A stretch of DNA of 64,000 nt from Anaplasmataceae bacterium AB001_6 (GCA_020002265.1 CP048228.1:1-64000); one strand, 5' to 3'; positions 1 through 9,917 are shown, counted from the first letter of the stretch. Made by a program: numbers and translations. Notes: generated from the sequence alone by a model not told the origin.

Positions 1-1518
1 ATGATTGATACGAAAACTAAACAAAAAGAGAAAATTGTAAGCTCTTCACCACTAGATAAACAGCACGAACAAGGAAAACTTTCTGCAAGAGAAAGGATTG
101 ATCTGTTGTTAGATAAAGATTCATTCATGGAAACAGATGCACGCGTAATGCATAGATGTGCAGATTTTGGAATGGAAAAAAAAGGTGCCTTAGGAGATGG
201 AGTAATAACAGGCATTGGCACAATCAACGGAAAAAAAGTAGCGATTGCATCACAAGATTTCACAGTTTTAGGTGGCTCACTCAGTGAAATGCACGGAAAG
301 AAAATCTGTAAAATAATGGATCTTGCAATAGAAAATTTGTTTCCTATGGTGTTCATAAATGACTCTGGAGGAGCCAGAGTACAAGAAGGGATAGATGCTC
401 TTTTTGGCTACGGAGAGATATTCTATAGAAACGTCCACGCTTCTGGATTAATACCACAGATATCAATTATCGTTGGCCCGTGTGCTGGAGGAGCTGTTTA
501 TTCACCTGCAATAACTGATTTCATCTTCATGGTTAAAAATACTTCGTACATGTTTGTCACTGGCCCTGAAATAGTTAAACAAGTAACGTTTGAAGATATA
601 ACCAAAGAAGAATTAGGAGGCTATAAAATCCACTCTGAGAAAAACGGTGTGGTGGATAAAGTATTCAACAATGACCTTGAAGCTATGCTCAGCATAAGAC
701 AATTCATGAAACATATTCCTCAAAATAATACTGTAAAACAGCAAATATCTAAAAAATATACTGATAATGGTAAATGCAGCAAATGGCTAGATCATTTTAT
801 GCCAAAAGAATCATCTATTGTGTATAACATGAAATCCATCATAGATGGAATATTCGATGAAGATAGCTTTTATGAAATCAAAGAGTCTTTTGCAAAAAAC
901 TTAATTGTGGGCTTTGCAAGAATAAATGGCTGTAATGTTGGAGTTGTAGCCAATCAATCCAAAGAGAGTGCTGGTTGTCTTGATGTAAATGCATCGTGCA
1001 AAGGCGCAAGATTCATAAGATTCTGTGATGCTTTTAACATACCTATAATATCACTTGTGGATGTTCCTGGTTTTCTTCCTGGAAAAAAACAAGAAACAGA
1101 TGGTATCATCAAGAATGGTGCAAAGTTGTTATATGCTTATGCGGAATCCACAGTACCAAGGGTAACAATTGTGACACGTAAGGCTTATGGCGGTGCATAT
1201 ATAGTTATGGGTTCTAAACACTTAGGGAATGATATAAACTTTGCTTGGCAACAAACAGAAATTGCAGTTATGGGAGCCGAAGGAGCAGTGAATCTCTTAT
1301 ACAGAAAGCAATTGAAAGAAAATCCTGATCTTAAAGAGGGCCTTTTAAAAGAATATAATAACAAGTTCAGTAATCCAAAGATTGCCGCTGCCAGGGGTTA
1401 TATAGATGACATAATCTTCCCAAGTCAAACAAGAGAAAAAATAATAAACAGCTTATACATTTTACAAGATAAACAACATAAGAGAATAAAGAAGAAGCAT
1501 GGGAATATCCCTCTTTAA
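1..1518 (+). CDS. pccB: Propionyl-CoA carboxylase beta subunit (carboxyltransferase)
   Basis: 505 aa, the usual length for the beta chain of propionyl-CoA carboxylase. It transfers the carboxyl group from biotin to propionyl-CoA to give methylmalonyl-CoA in the cytoplasm. The carboxyltransferase fold is shown by the acyl-CoA oxyanion-hole glycines in DSGGARVQEG (about residues 121-130), GPCAGGAVYSPA (about 159-170), the C-half DVPGFLPG near 354-361, and RKAYGGAYIVMGSK near 392-405. The ATG is the first base of the window, so an upstream start cannot be excluded, but the N-terminus looks complete. The biotin-carrying alpha subunit is not in the window. A hairpin follows the stop codon. Acetyl-CoA carboxyltransferase relatives exist, but a single-chain beta subunit of this length fits PccB best. 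Confidence 0.93.
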   Translation: MIDTKTKQKEKIVSSSPLDKQHEQGKLSARERIDLLLDKDSFMETDARVMHRCADFGMEKKGALGDGVITGIGTINGKKVAIASQDFTVLGGSLSEMHGKKICKIMDLAIENLFPMVFINDSGGARVQEGIDALFGYGEIFYRNVHASGLIPQISIIVGPCAGGAVYSPAITDFIFMVKNTSYMFVTGPEIVKQVTFEDITKEELGGYKIHSEKNGVVDKVFNNDLEAMLSIRQFMKHIPQNNTVKQQISKKYTDNGKCSKWLDHFMPKESSIVYNMKSIIDGIFDEDSFYEIKESFAKNLIVGFARINGCNVGVVANQSKESAGCLDVNASCKGARFIRFCDAFNIPIISLVDVPGFLPGKKQETDGIIKNGAKLLYAYAESTVPRVTIVTRKAYGGAYIVMGSKHLGNDINFAWQQTEIAVMGAEGAVNLLYRKQLKENPDLKEGLLKEYNNKFSNPKIAAARGYIDDIIFPSQTREKIINSLYILQDKQHKRIKKKHGNIPL

Positions 1519-1529
1519 ACAATAAATAC

Positions 1530-1582
1530 AATCCTCTACTCCTGTTCTATGGAACGTAGAAAACAGAAAAGGATTATATTTT
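1530..1582 (+). terminator. Probable hairpin terminator after pccB
   Basis: Just after the pccB stop, AATCC (1530-1534) pairs with GGATT (1571-1575). Inside it CTGTTCTA (1542-1549) pairs with TAG and AACAG (1557-1566) around a small loop. ATATTTT follows. The stem is interrupted, so this is a moderate call. Confidence 0.4.
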
Positions 1583-1716
1583 CACCATTCTTATTCATTA
1601 TATGATAGATATCTATTTACCTTTGCAAAGCAGGCCTTTGTATTAATAAAAACACAAGCTATTCATCTTTTGAGAGCATTTTTATAGCTCATGGAAAACT
1701 GATTCTTGTTACACAA

Positions 1717-4700
1717 TTAAGCTTGCACCAAACGTAATAATCTTTCCATCATCTCATCTGCTTGAGACAACAATGCCACTCCTACATTGGTAATATGAGA
1801 AATATTTAATATCCTCATACTTTCTGCATTCAAATCAACATTAGATTTTTCATACGCTCCAACACTAAGAGTACTCCCGCTGTCTGCTACTGTAGATATT
1901 CTAGCACTACCACTTTCTGAAGATGTATAATGCATTCCATTATTATCAAGTATTAATCCTTTAGCATTATTGAAAGTAGCAAGCGGAACTCGATAAACAG
2001 ATCTTCTAGCAGAATTAGTGAAAATAGCAGTAATTAAGCCATCTTCATTTATTTCAATATTTTCCATTTCTCCAGTAGGATAACCATCAATTTGTGCCTT
2101 TCTAAGGTACGAATTATCTGCTGCAAATTGTCTTATACCGGCAGTTTGTTGATATTCTAAAGGCGCATCATCAGGAGCTGCTTCAATCCAAAATTCTATC
2201 TCTGAAGGGTTAGCTCCATTCGTCCAAATAATTGGAAAAGTAAATTTTCCATCATTAACTGTTGGTGGTATATTAAAACCTGGAATACTACTAGTTCCGT
2301 CTTGGTACATACCATCCCCTCCAAAATTTAAACTACCATATGCTAACAATCCATCGCCGTTAGGGCTCTCAATTGATGTCTTATCATTTGCAAATATTTC
2401 AAAACCCCACTGATTGTTCTCAAATTTTACAAAAGACATATTCATATTATGTTTATCACCCAAGGAATCATATATGGTGAATTCAGTTTGATAATTGGGC
2501 TTAATAGCGCCTGAAATAATACTATAACCTGGAATTTCAGGATCGTACGATGCTTGTGTTTCCTCAGTTAGACCAAAAAATCCAACCATATCGCTTCCTA
2601 TATTATCATCTGAATCTTTTTTATAGAAGATATCCCGTATATCGGATGCAGAAATAACAACATTCCCTTTTGAATCAATCTCAGAATGTACAACTAAAGA
2701 GTGATTAATTGCCTTATTCATTCCATCTTTCGTAGAGAATCTATTACTACCCTTCGATATATCATGTAAGCCTAGTACATTTACCAAATCACCAGCTTTC
2801 AATCCGGCATTTTTAGCAAAAGTATCTTGATGTCTTAGGCTATCATCTTGTACATTGATTTGGTGAAATTTATCATCTAAACGGTGTAATTTAGACCCAT
2901 TATTTGTTGTTATCACCATGTTATTTGAATCTTTGCTCAACGTAACTGTTAATGCATTCTTAGAAAGATTTTCAACATTTTTTTTAAAACTAAATAAATC
3001 ATGGAATGTATTTCCAACAGCATAATCATTAGTGTTAGGATTATATTGCACATTAAGAGTAGTACTTAAAAGAGAATCACCATGCCGGAAGATTTTACCC
3101 GCAGACGTACCAGAAATTTCTTTAAATCTTGATGCCCATCCATCTGATTTTCTAGCAATGCTAATATCACCGTGTGCTTCTACCATAAAATCTAGAGATT
3201 GTTCAGAACTTTTATTCATCAATTGGTATAAATCTTGCAAAGTAGCAAAAACTCCAGCATCTAGATCTGCACTAGCGCCAAAAGTTAAAGCAGATTTCTT
3301 CCCATTTTCTGTACTGATGTTTAAAGTATCACCAGCTGTAAGAGTTTGAAAAGTTATCCCTAAAACATCAGCTTCATGCCCATTTATACCTGTTACATAT
3401 TCTAAAGCAGATGATGCATCACCTATAGTAATAAAGTTATCTGCCATATTAGACTTTAATAAACCAGCCTTATCTAACGCATCTTTTAGAGTATTCAAGC
3501 TATTAAATTCTTTTAATGATGCATCAGGAGATATCGCTTTATATGTAAATACCTGTTCTACACCCCCATTTACCATTACTTTAAGGCCATCTGCTTCTTT
3601 TTTTGTGATTTTTACTAAGGGATCATAACATCCTGCAACTTGAACTGCATCGTGAAAATTATTACGGAAGATATCATCAACCAAGACAGCACTTTTAACT
3701 TGAGTTATTGAATCTAAAGCTTCATCAGTTGGAATAATAGAATTCAAATGAATCGATTCATATCCCCCATAAGATATCTCTGTGCTATCAAAATTATCAA
3801 GAGAAACTCTTCCATCCGCACCCATGGAAGATGAAAAACCAATTCCTAATTCATTCACTAGCTTAGTAGCATTACCACCGTGATCTAAAATCGCCAAAAC
3901 ACTTACGTTATCCATATAATTGGATTTCATTTTGATTGTCATTTGATCTCCACTAAACGTGGCATCTAATTCGTCAACAGAATTAATAGCAGCTGTTAAT
4001 TCCTTGATGGTGTCAAAATATCCCTTAGTTGCAATATCATCATCTGTATTCTTCGCCGGGCCTGCGACACTATTAACTGTAAATTTATGTTCAGAACCGT
4101 TGGAAAGTCTAATTGTAAAACTATCTCCATTATTAACACCTGCCGCACCAGTAAAGGAGCTATCTTCATCTGTGATTACCCCCTCAAACATAGCATTCAG
4201 TTTGGAAGATACGATCTCATCTTTAGGAGATGAAACAATCCCAAGTGAATCCCGCAATGTAGCGTTGGAAACACCAATTGCTCTTCCAGAAGCATTTCGC
4301 GTAGCAAAAGCTATTGAATCATCACCATTATTTGAGCCTATAAATAATCTACCATTGTATACCCTTGCTGCCAGATTACTGGAACGATTAATATTGTTTA
4401 CCAAACCTTCTAGATCAGAGAATCTGCTACCTGATCCACTACCACTAGTAGTATTAAACACAAATTGCTCTTCACCGCCTGTTTCCGTCTTGATAACTAT
4501 AGTATCTCCATTATTAATACCAGTTAATGTATCTTGTGCATTGTTAACACCCAATATCCCATTTGCAAAGCCACTTGATGCAGCAATACCACCAAAATTT
4601 ATCTTGAATTCATCATCAGAATTGGATAGAGCTAATTCGTCTCCAACAAAAATCTTAGAATTATCAGGTAAAATTAAATCTTTTGCACCGACATTATCAT

Positions 4701-5241
4701 TAGCTGTATCAGAAAGCTTAACTGTTTCTCCAACACCTTTGGCATTTTCATCAGAGGCATTTAAATTCATATCAAATAGAACCCTTGTTGTAGCTTCCGC
4801 AGTAACGCCAACATCTGTGAAATTAACAGCTTCAGTGGAATCTATTGTAGAATAGGTTTGACCCTCTTCTATTTTCCAAGCACTTAGCTTTAAACCCTGA
4901 TGATTAGTCAGATATTTTTGTGCATCAAGATTAAAACTACCGTCGCGTGAAAACCCCTTCTTTCCATCATCAGATTCTACAATCATCCATGATCTCCCAG
5001 TGACTGCCATATTATAATTATTAGTGGTAGTCACAATTGCGCCATCTTGATCAGCATTATATTCTTTTACTTGACGTGCACCTATAATATCTTTTCCACC
5101 CGCAATCAATAGACTATAGAAATCTGAACTTTTAAAAGCAACGGTATCCACGTTTGCTATATTAACAGAAGACTCTGCCAATTTAATATTGTTATCGTTA
5201 ACAACTGAAGATCCCGTATTAAAAACATCTACTCTGGCCAT
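1717..5241 (-). CDS. flgE: Flagellar hook protein FlgE, unusually large
   Basis: 1174 aa, far longer than the roughly 400-800 aa usual for FlgE. It builds the extracellular hook that joins rod and filament. The N-terminal rod/hook helix holds the ESSVNIANVDTVAFKSS stretch (about 24-40), and the D1 strand TGRSWMIVESDDGKKGFSRDG follows. The C-terminal part has the FlaE-type core (TEFTIYDSLGDKHNMNMSF) and ends in the terminal helix SNVDLNAESMRILNISHITNV...ADEMMERLL. The central 700 residues carry at least four diverged segments of the type NNGDT-I-I-T-NG-F-F followed by a helix ending in IN and a G-(L/I)-x-I strand, which resemble flagellin IN-type modules. It is the last gene of a minus-strand fliK-flgD-flgE run, 13 bases after flgD. 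Confidence 0.9.
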   Translation of the reverse strand: MARVDVFNTGSSVVNDNNIKLAESSVNIANVDTVAFKSSDFYSLLIAGGKDIIGARQVKEYNADQDGAIVTTTNNYNMAVTGRSWMIVESDDGKKGFSRDGSFNLDAQKYLTNHQGLKLSAWKIEEGQTYSTIDSTEAVNFTDVGVTAEATTRVLFDMNLNASDENAKGVGETVKLSDTANDNVGAKDLILPDNSKIFVGDELALSNSDDEFKINFGGIAASSGFANGILGVNNAQDTLTGINNGDTIVIKTETGGEEQFVFNTTSGSGSGSRFSDLEGLVNNINRSSNLAARVYNGRLFIGSNNGDDSIAFATRNASGRAIGVSNATLRDSLGIVSSPKDEIVSSKLNAMFEGVITDEDSSFTGAAGVNNGDSFTIRLSNGSEHKFTVNSVAGPAKNTDDDIATKGYFDTIKELTAAINSVDELDATFSGDQMTIKMKSNYMDNVSVLAILDHGGNATKLVNELGIGFSSSMGADGRVSLDNFDSTEISYGGYESIHLNSIIPTDEALDSITQVKSAVLVDDIFRNNFHDAVQVAGCYDPLVKITKKEADGLKVMVNGGVEQVFTYKAISPDASLKEFNSLNTLKDALDKAGLLKSNMADNFITIGDASSALEYVTGINGHEADVLGITFQTLTAGDTLNISTENGKKSALTFGASADLDAGVFATLQDLYQLMNKSSEQSLDFMVEAHGDISIARKSDGWASRFKEISGTSAGKIFRHGDSLLSTTLNVQYNPNTNDYAVGNTFHDLFSFKKNVENLSKNALTVTLSKDSNNMVITTNNGSKLHRLDDKFHQINVQDDSLRHQDTFAKNAGLKAGDLVNVLGLHDISKGSNRFSTKDGMNKAINHSLVVHSEIDSKGNVVISASDIRDIFYKKDSDDNIGSDMVGFFGLTEETQASYDPEIPGYSIISGAIKPNYQTEFTIYDSLGDKHNMNMSFVKFENNQWGFEIFANDKTSIESPNGDGLLAYGSLNFGGDGMYQDGTSSIPGFNIPPTVNDGKFTFPIIWTNGANPSEIEFWIEAAPDDAPLEYQQTAGIRQFAADNSYLRKAQIDGYPTGEMENIEINEDGLITAIFTNSARRSVYRVPLATFNNAKGLILDNNGMHYTSSESGSARISTVADSGSTLSVGAYEKSNVDLNAESMRILNISHITNVGVALLSQADEMMERLLRLVQA

Positions 5242-5254
5242 AAAAACCCTCTTA

Positions 5255-5989
5255 TCAAATAAAGTGCAACTGACTTTCTAGAAATTTCATGCCATTATCT
5301 AAAATGAACATGCTCTCCCCATCACCATTATTTAAGCTTGAAAAATCTACTCTAGATATTTTCCCTTCCAAGAGCCCAGATATTCTAGCGGGGTCAATTA
5401 ACATACCCTTTTTATCATAGGCATCAACAGATATTTTATACTTTCCATCTGCAACTGGCTTGTCATCGTTTCCAAAACCAAGCCAAGAAAATTTATTTAT
5501 TCCTTCATCTAGATCTGATAAAACACGATTATATACAACATTATCATGTTTATCAGAAACAGATATCGTCGCCTGTGATACTCCTGATGGCAAATCAAAA
5601 AAGCTGTCACTCACTTTACCATTCTTAACAAGAATATCATTCTCCACTCTAACATTTTGCCCTTGCATCATAGCCGCTCTTTGAAATAAAGTGTTCTGTT
5701 TAATAGTATCGGCAAGGCTTATCATAATATCATTTAGATTCTGCTTTGCTCCAATATCAGAAAACGAAACCATATTATCAACAAATTTGGTACCAAAATC
5801 ATTACTACTGTTACCCTTATCACCAGCTAAAGGAATATCCACATTACGCATATTTGCTAACATAATTTGCATTAAACCCTTACGATCTATATCAATGTCA
5901 TTATTAGGGCGATCATTGCGATGAGCACTATCATAACTCGATACTGGTGCAGCACTATTACGACTATTAATTGAATTGAAATAACTCAT
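5255..5989 (-). CDS. flgD: Flagellar hook capping protein FlgD
   Basis: 244 aa, a normal length. FlgD is a temporary cap that lets FlgE subunits polymerise. The FlgD family core is seen as FLQIM-like LMQIMLANMRNVDIP (about 40-54), then QNTLFQRAAMMQGQNV (about 97-112), then the C-terminal FLIG/Tudor-like part with LDEGINKFSWLGFGNDDKPVADGKYK. That last stretch matches the family pattern 'G-x-N-x-F-x-W-D-G-x-x-x-x-G-x-x-x-x-G-x-Y'. The N-terminus is Asn/Ser/Asp-rich. It starts 3 bases after fliK stops and ends 13 bases before flgE, so the three are almost certainly cotranscribed. Confidence 0.88.
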   Translation of the reverse strand: MSYFNSINSRNSAAPVSSYDSAHRNDRPNNDIDIDRKGLMQIMLANMRNVDIPLAGDKGNSSNDFGTKFVDNMVSFSDIGAKQNLNDIMISLADTIKQNTLFQRAAMMQGQNVRVENDILVKNGKVSDSFFDLPSGVSQATISVSDKHDNVVYNRVLSDLDEGINKFSWLGFGNDDKPVADGKYKISVDAYDKKGMLIDPARISGLLEGKISRVDFSSLNNGDGESMFILDNGMKFLESQLHFI

Positions 5990-5992
5990 AAA

Positions 5993-7279
5993 TCATACCG
6001 TGATATTAATAAAATTATCATTACAAAATCTGGATTGGTCAAAATCACTATAAGCCCTATGCTTCTTGTCATAAGAAACATAATTAAATTTCATCTTACG
6101 GAAACCTAATTTGGTTAATTCTTCTCTTATTTTATCAAAAAGATAAGAGACATTAGCATCAGCTTGATTTTCTCCTCTGAATATAATTGCCGCACTTCCG
6201 GGCCTAAAGGTGACAGTCATAAAACCCATATTTGAAATATCAGATATTGGCAATCTAAAATTTACACCATTATGAGATATTCTCTGATATAGATTTTTTG
6301 CATCGTTCATACCTGTTAAAAGCTCATTATCTTTGCCATAGTATAAAGAATATTTTAAAGAAACATCTTCTGATCCTTCAGTTGGCTTAATGCTTGGTAA
6401 TGCATCATATACACCATTTGTATAATCAAGCACATTAAATGTTACAGTACATTCTGATTGATCACTTGGGCTAGCACAATCGGCAACACTAACAGTTTGA
6501 GATATCGGCAATGATTTTGAATCTGTATACAATGTTAAGTCCTTATCATTCTTTTCTGCCGGAGCAAATTCAAGATGACAATTTATACAATCAACATTAG
6601 AATCATCAGATACTACAACTTCTTTTTTCAAATTCACAAAAGATTCTGTATCTTCTGAATTTTCATTGATCACTAAAAAAGATTCAATCTTATTTCGGTA
6701 GATTTTACTTTCTGACTCATCTTCTCGTATTTTTTTATCAACAACTACAACATCAGCCTGCTTGTAATTTTGAAAAAATGCAAATTCCTCCTGCTTTACT
6801 TCTCTATTTAAAGCTAATTGGGTAGACAATAAATCATTATCACAACTATTCAATGATTCAAAATCAGCAGAAACATCAACTACCTTGTTTTCGCAAACCG
6901 GAAAAGATACAATACTTTTGATACTCAGGACATTGTTTAATATTGCAACATTTTTAACGGATTCATCTGAACAAGATATCTCTTCCTCAGATCGCGAATT
7001 TTTATCATCTAAATCAACAGAATGAACAAAAAATGCGTAATCACTTTTCTTCCCTTGTACAGAATCATCTAGAAACACACTCTGTATCGGCTCATCTTCC
7101 TCTTTGACTAAAATTCCTTCTTGTGCGGCATCATATTGCTCTAATTTTGCTAAAACATCAGAAAAAGAATTATTGATATTATCATCTAATTTCCTTTGTC
7201 CTTCCATATCCTCTACTTCCGTATCTTGCAAAACAGCTCTATTGCTATCTAGCAATAAAAGCTCATTAACAGCACTCAT
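5993..7279 (-). CDS. fliK: Flagellar hook-length control protein FliK (probable)
   Basis: About 428 aa from the ATG at 7279. A TTG-initiated extension to 7309 is possible but less likely. The long N-terminal part is acidic, low-complexity and unrecognisable, as is normal for the FliK ruler domain. The C-terminal 90 residues match the Flg_hook domain: LPISDISNMGFMTVTFRPGSAAIIF followed by an amphipathic helix (FDKIREELTKLGFRKMKFNY), which in the family interacts with FlhB to switch export specificity. Placement directly upstream of flgD and flgE supports the call. The N-terminal half has little conservation to test, so identity rests on the C-terminus and the context. Confidence 0.75.
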   Translation of the reverse strand: MSAVNELLLLDSNRAVLQDTEVEDMEGQRKLDDNINNSFSDVLAKLEQYDAAQEGILVKEEDEPIQSVFLDDSVQGKKSDYAFFVHSVDLDDKNSRSEEEISCSDESVKNVAILNNVLSIKSIVSFPVCENKVVDVSADFESLNSCDNDLLSTQLALNREVKQEEFAFFQNYKQADVVVVDKKIREDESESKIYRNKIESFLVINENSEDTESFVNLKKEVVVSDDSNVDCINCHLEFAPAEKNDKDLTLYTDSKSLPISQTVSVADCASPSDQSECTVTFNVLDYTNGVYDALPSIKPTEGSEDVSLKYSLYYGKDNELLTGMNDAKNLYQRISHNGVNFRLPISDISNMGFMTVTFRPGSAAIIFRGENQADANVSYLFDKIREELTKLGFRKMKFNYVSYDKKHRAYSDFDQSRFCNDNFINITV

Positions 7280-7441
7280 ATGAAACCAATCAAAAACTCC
7301 TAATAACAATAGAGTTCTAAAATAGATTAGTTAAAAGATTATATTTTCTGCAATACACACAGACAATCCAAGATCAAATAAGAAAATTTAACAGATTATG
7401 TTAATAGCTTATTGATAATATATAAGAGCATAAGAGATTAA

Positions 7442-8089
7442 TTACTCAATCTCTCTACGAGATCTCTTCTTCATCTTTGCTATAACTGTTTCACGATCCT
7501 TCACATTTAAATGATCGATGTATAAAATACCCTCCAGATGATCGTACTCATGTTGTACGCAAACTGAAGGAAGTCCATAAAATTTACCAGAACATAAATT
7601 ATTTGCAAGATCATAATACTCAACATGCACAAGCCTTGATCTATAAACATCAGCATGAGCACCCAAAAGAGATAAACATCCTTCATTAAAAGGAATCTTA
7701 TCATCAGATAAATATGTTATTTTAGGATTGATGAACACAGTAAGTTCATCAATAGAGTTACTATATCCTCGCGCTTCAAGATCACTATCAAAACAATGTC
7801 GCAAATCAACATTATGCTCTTTGGCATAATCTTGATTCATAGCACCTATCTTATCGATAACAAATAAACGCATTGCTACGCCAACTTGAATAGACGATAT
7901 CCCAATACCTGGAGCGCTCTCATCTCGCATCTTATCTATCAGCAAATCTACAAATTTAACAAGTTTAGGATCATTAAACGACCTAACAGACAAAGATTTT
8001 TCCCTGAGAATAGCCTCATCTTCTTCTTTTAAAAAGTCTAAAAGATCTAGAGAATCAACATCAAGAGACACTAATTCACTTGGCAACAT
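7442..8089 (-). CDS. def: Peptide deformylase
   Basis: 215 aa. It removes the formyl group from the initiator methionine of new proteins. All three family motifs are present: GIGISSIQVG (61-70, the GxGLAAxQ motif), EGCLSL (136-141, with the metal-binding Cys) and QHEYDHLEG (179-187, two metal-binding His and the catalytic Glu). It is longer than the usual 170 aa because of an N-terminal extension and an insertion around residues 81-117 between motifs 1 and 2. The ATG at 8089 is preceded by a good Shine-Dalgarno (GAGGAG). It stands alone on the minus strand, 132 bases from the flagellar operon. Confidence 0.95.
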   Translation of the reverse strand: MLPSELVSLDVDSLDLLDFLKEEDEAILREKSLSVRSFNDPKLVKFVDLLIDKMRDESAPGIGISSIQVGVAMRLFVIDKIGAMNQDYAKEHNVDLRHCFDSDLEARGYSNSIDELTVFINPKITYLSDDKIPFNEGCLSLLGAHADVYRSRLVHVEYYDLANNLCSGKFYGLPSVCVQHEYDHLEGILYIDHLNVKDRETVIAKMKKRSRREIE

Positions 8090-8381
8090 AACTCCTCTTA
8101 ATTTTTATACAAAAGAAATTCACTACACTTCCTCTGAAAGCGTAGCATAGCACTTAAGCTTAACATATGACGTGAAAAAAACAAATATACCTATTTTATA
8201 TACAATTTTCCCTGAAATTAACGCTTATATAGTGTTTAAAATAGGGATGTAAACAAAAAAATTATACTCAAATAATATATACAAATAACCATGAATCATT
8301 ATTTCTGATTATTTAAGCAAAACAATTCAGCAACAAATTGAATGAGCCGTTAAATTTCAATGAAAAAACCCTATAATCAAA
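8090..8381. other. AT-rich intergenic region
   Basis: 292 bases between def and the tandem hypothetical array. Both strands are dense in stop codons. No RNA gene or clear terminator was recognised. It should hold the def promoter on the minus strand. Confidence 0.5.
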
Positions 8382-9137
8382 TTATACTGGTGTAAAAAAA
8401 TAATTTTCATAGACCCAAAACGCAACTTCTCCAAGATAATATTTAATCATACTATCTGAAGAAGAAGCACAATCTTCTGCATTATCAAAAAGAGGAAATA
8501 AGCCTGATCTATTATTATCCTTATCGATAAACAATCCCTTCTTAAGATCACCACGAGTTAAAGAACATGTAAAATCATCTTTTGGTAAATATTTAGCAAT
8601 ATCACCTGAAGAATTATCTGCACAAACTGACATCGAATCACAAACTTCAATTGTGAACAAAACATCTTGATCATCACCATCATCATCGTCATCATCGTTT
8701 ATGTCATGGAAATTTTTAGTTAGTGAACAGTTAAAAATCGCAAATTCATGCTTTAACACGTTACTAGGAAAAAAGGGCATCTCTTTCTTGACACCGAGTA
8801 TAAACTTAACATCATAAACACTGCAAGAAAACGTAACCTTTTGTTGAGATATTTCGTTACCAGAAAATTCCGTACATCGTGCTACATCTTTTATGCGAAC
8901 ATCAATTTCTTCAGCTAAAAATTCTTCTTTTTCTGGCCAATTAATGTTACAAAGCCAAAGTATATTCTGACGAATTTTCGAAAAAAAATCTGCAGGCTTT
9001 ATATCTTGCTCTACGAAAAATCTCATCAAAAATCCACTGGATTCATTTTCGCCCTCTTGTCCAGAAAGATTATCATTAAAATGTGATAAATAACTTATTT
9101 TTACTGTTCCACCATGCTTATCTTTAAAATATAACAT
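8382..9137 (-). CDS. Tandem-family hypothetical protein, copy 1
   Basis: 251 aa, not recognised. It belongs to a five-member array (8382-12875). Shared features are a start of the type M-x-YF-x-x-K-x-G, a short FFVE segment near residue 40, then EEFLAEEIDVRIKDV, QQKVTFSCSVYDVKF, FAIFNCSLTKNF, and a terminal LGE-x2-F-x2-Y-x-N segment (LGEVAFWVYEN). This copy has an Asp run (DDDDDDGDD) in the middle. No signal peptide or membrane segment is evident. A soluble, mostly beta protein seems likely, with the conserved TFSC and CSL motifs in its core. It is the last, promoter-distal copy and has its own conserved leader. Function is unknown. Confidence 0.75.
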   Translation of the reverse strand: MLYFKDKHGGTVKISYLSHFNDNLSGQEGENESSGFLMRFFVEQDIKPADFFSKIRQNILWLCNINWPEKEEFLAEEIDVRIKDVARCTEFSGNEISQQKVTFSCSVYDVKFILGVKKEMPFFPSNVLKHEFAIFNCSLTKNFHDINDDDDDDGDDQDVLFTIEVCDSMSVCADNSSGDIAKYLPKDDFTCSLTRGDLKKGLFIDKDNNRSGLFPLFDNAEDCASSSDSMIKYYLGEVAFWVYENYFFTPV

Positions 9138-9164
9138 ATTACTTCTATATCAAAATTAGAATAA
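9138..9164 (-). promoter_or_regulatory. Conserved leader of tandem-family copy 1
   Basis: Read on the minus strand, the bases just before the ATG are TTATTCTAATTTTGATATAG then AAGTAAT. This matches the leaders of copies 3, 4 and 5. It may contain promoter, operator and ribosome-binding elements, or simply be part of the duplicated unit. Confidence 0.5.
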
Positions 9165-9206
9165 ATATTCTAATTCTAGCATGATATCAATCATAAAACT
9201 ATCTAT

Positions 9207-9839
9207 TCATAAGCAATCCATAAATAAATTATCATAGAACAAAAATATAGCTTCTCCGAGTGTAAGTGCATCTATTGCAAAATTTATATCACCATGATAT
9301 TCACTCTCTTCCCAATCTGTAGGTTCCACATAAAAATTCAATTCTTGTACTACATCGCCATCATTCTCTTTCATGAAACCATGATCATAACTTATATTTT
9401 TGAGATCAACTGCAAAACGAACATCATCATCAAGCATCTTGGTTAACGAACAGTCAAAAGCTATAATTCCCCTTTCTGCTATTTCTCCGTCATAGCTAAA
9501 TATAACATCGTCAATTTCACAAGAGAAGGTAATCTTTTGGTGAGCATCACCTTTTTCAGAATACATCATAGATCGCTTTATATCATCCATAGATATCATA
9601 ATCTCTCTAACTAAAAAGTCTTCTTTATTCTCTGATATTTCTTCAAATAAACGCTTCATCTTTTCAGTAAGCACAGAATTACAACCTTTTATACACAGTT
9701 CATCCATACACTCTACAAAAAATTGTACTGAAAAATTTGCATTAACAACTTCTCTCATATTTTCATTGAGACTAACAGAAGAATTAGCTGATTTCCTCAC
9801 AGTTATTATGTCTCCATTTTCATTTCTGAAATATACCAT
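9207..9839 (-). CDS. Tandem-family hypothetical protein, copy 2
   Basis: 210 aa, the shortest copy. It is closest to copy 3: both begin MVYF-x3-NG-(D/E)-I-I-x-VRKS and share KEDF-x-x-RE-(I/L)-x-ISMD-(D/N)-I and the LGE-x2-FL-x-YDNL end. The family core appears as QKITFSCEIDDVIF and IAFDCSLTKML. It lacks most of the variable segment that precedes the C-terminal motif in the other copies, which accounts for its length. The leader before this ATG is diverged compared with the others. No localisation signal was seen and function is unknown. Confidence 0.75.
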   Translation of the reverse strand: MVYFRNENGDIITVRKSANSSVSLNENMREVVNANFSVQFFVECMDELCIKGCNSVLTEKMKRLFEEISENKEDFLVREIMISMDDIKRSMMYSEKGDAHQKITFSCEIDDVIFSYDGEIAERGIIAFDCSLTKMLDDDVRFAVDLKNISYDHGFMKENDGDVVQELNFYVEPTDWEESEYHGDINFAIDALTLGEAIFLFYDNLFMDCL

Positions 9840-9917
9840 AATTTATATAAAACAATAACAAATTATTAATATTTATAGCATATTATCAATCATAATGCTG
9901 TTTATTTATTAAATAAT

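Noticed and set aside
3959-4855. 298-residue plus-strand open frame inside flgE
   Set aside because: It lies wholly antisense to the coding part of flgE, has no ribosome-binding site, and its Ser/Pro/Leu-rich text is what the reverse of Asp/Asn/Gly-rich FlgE sequence gives.
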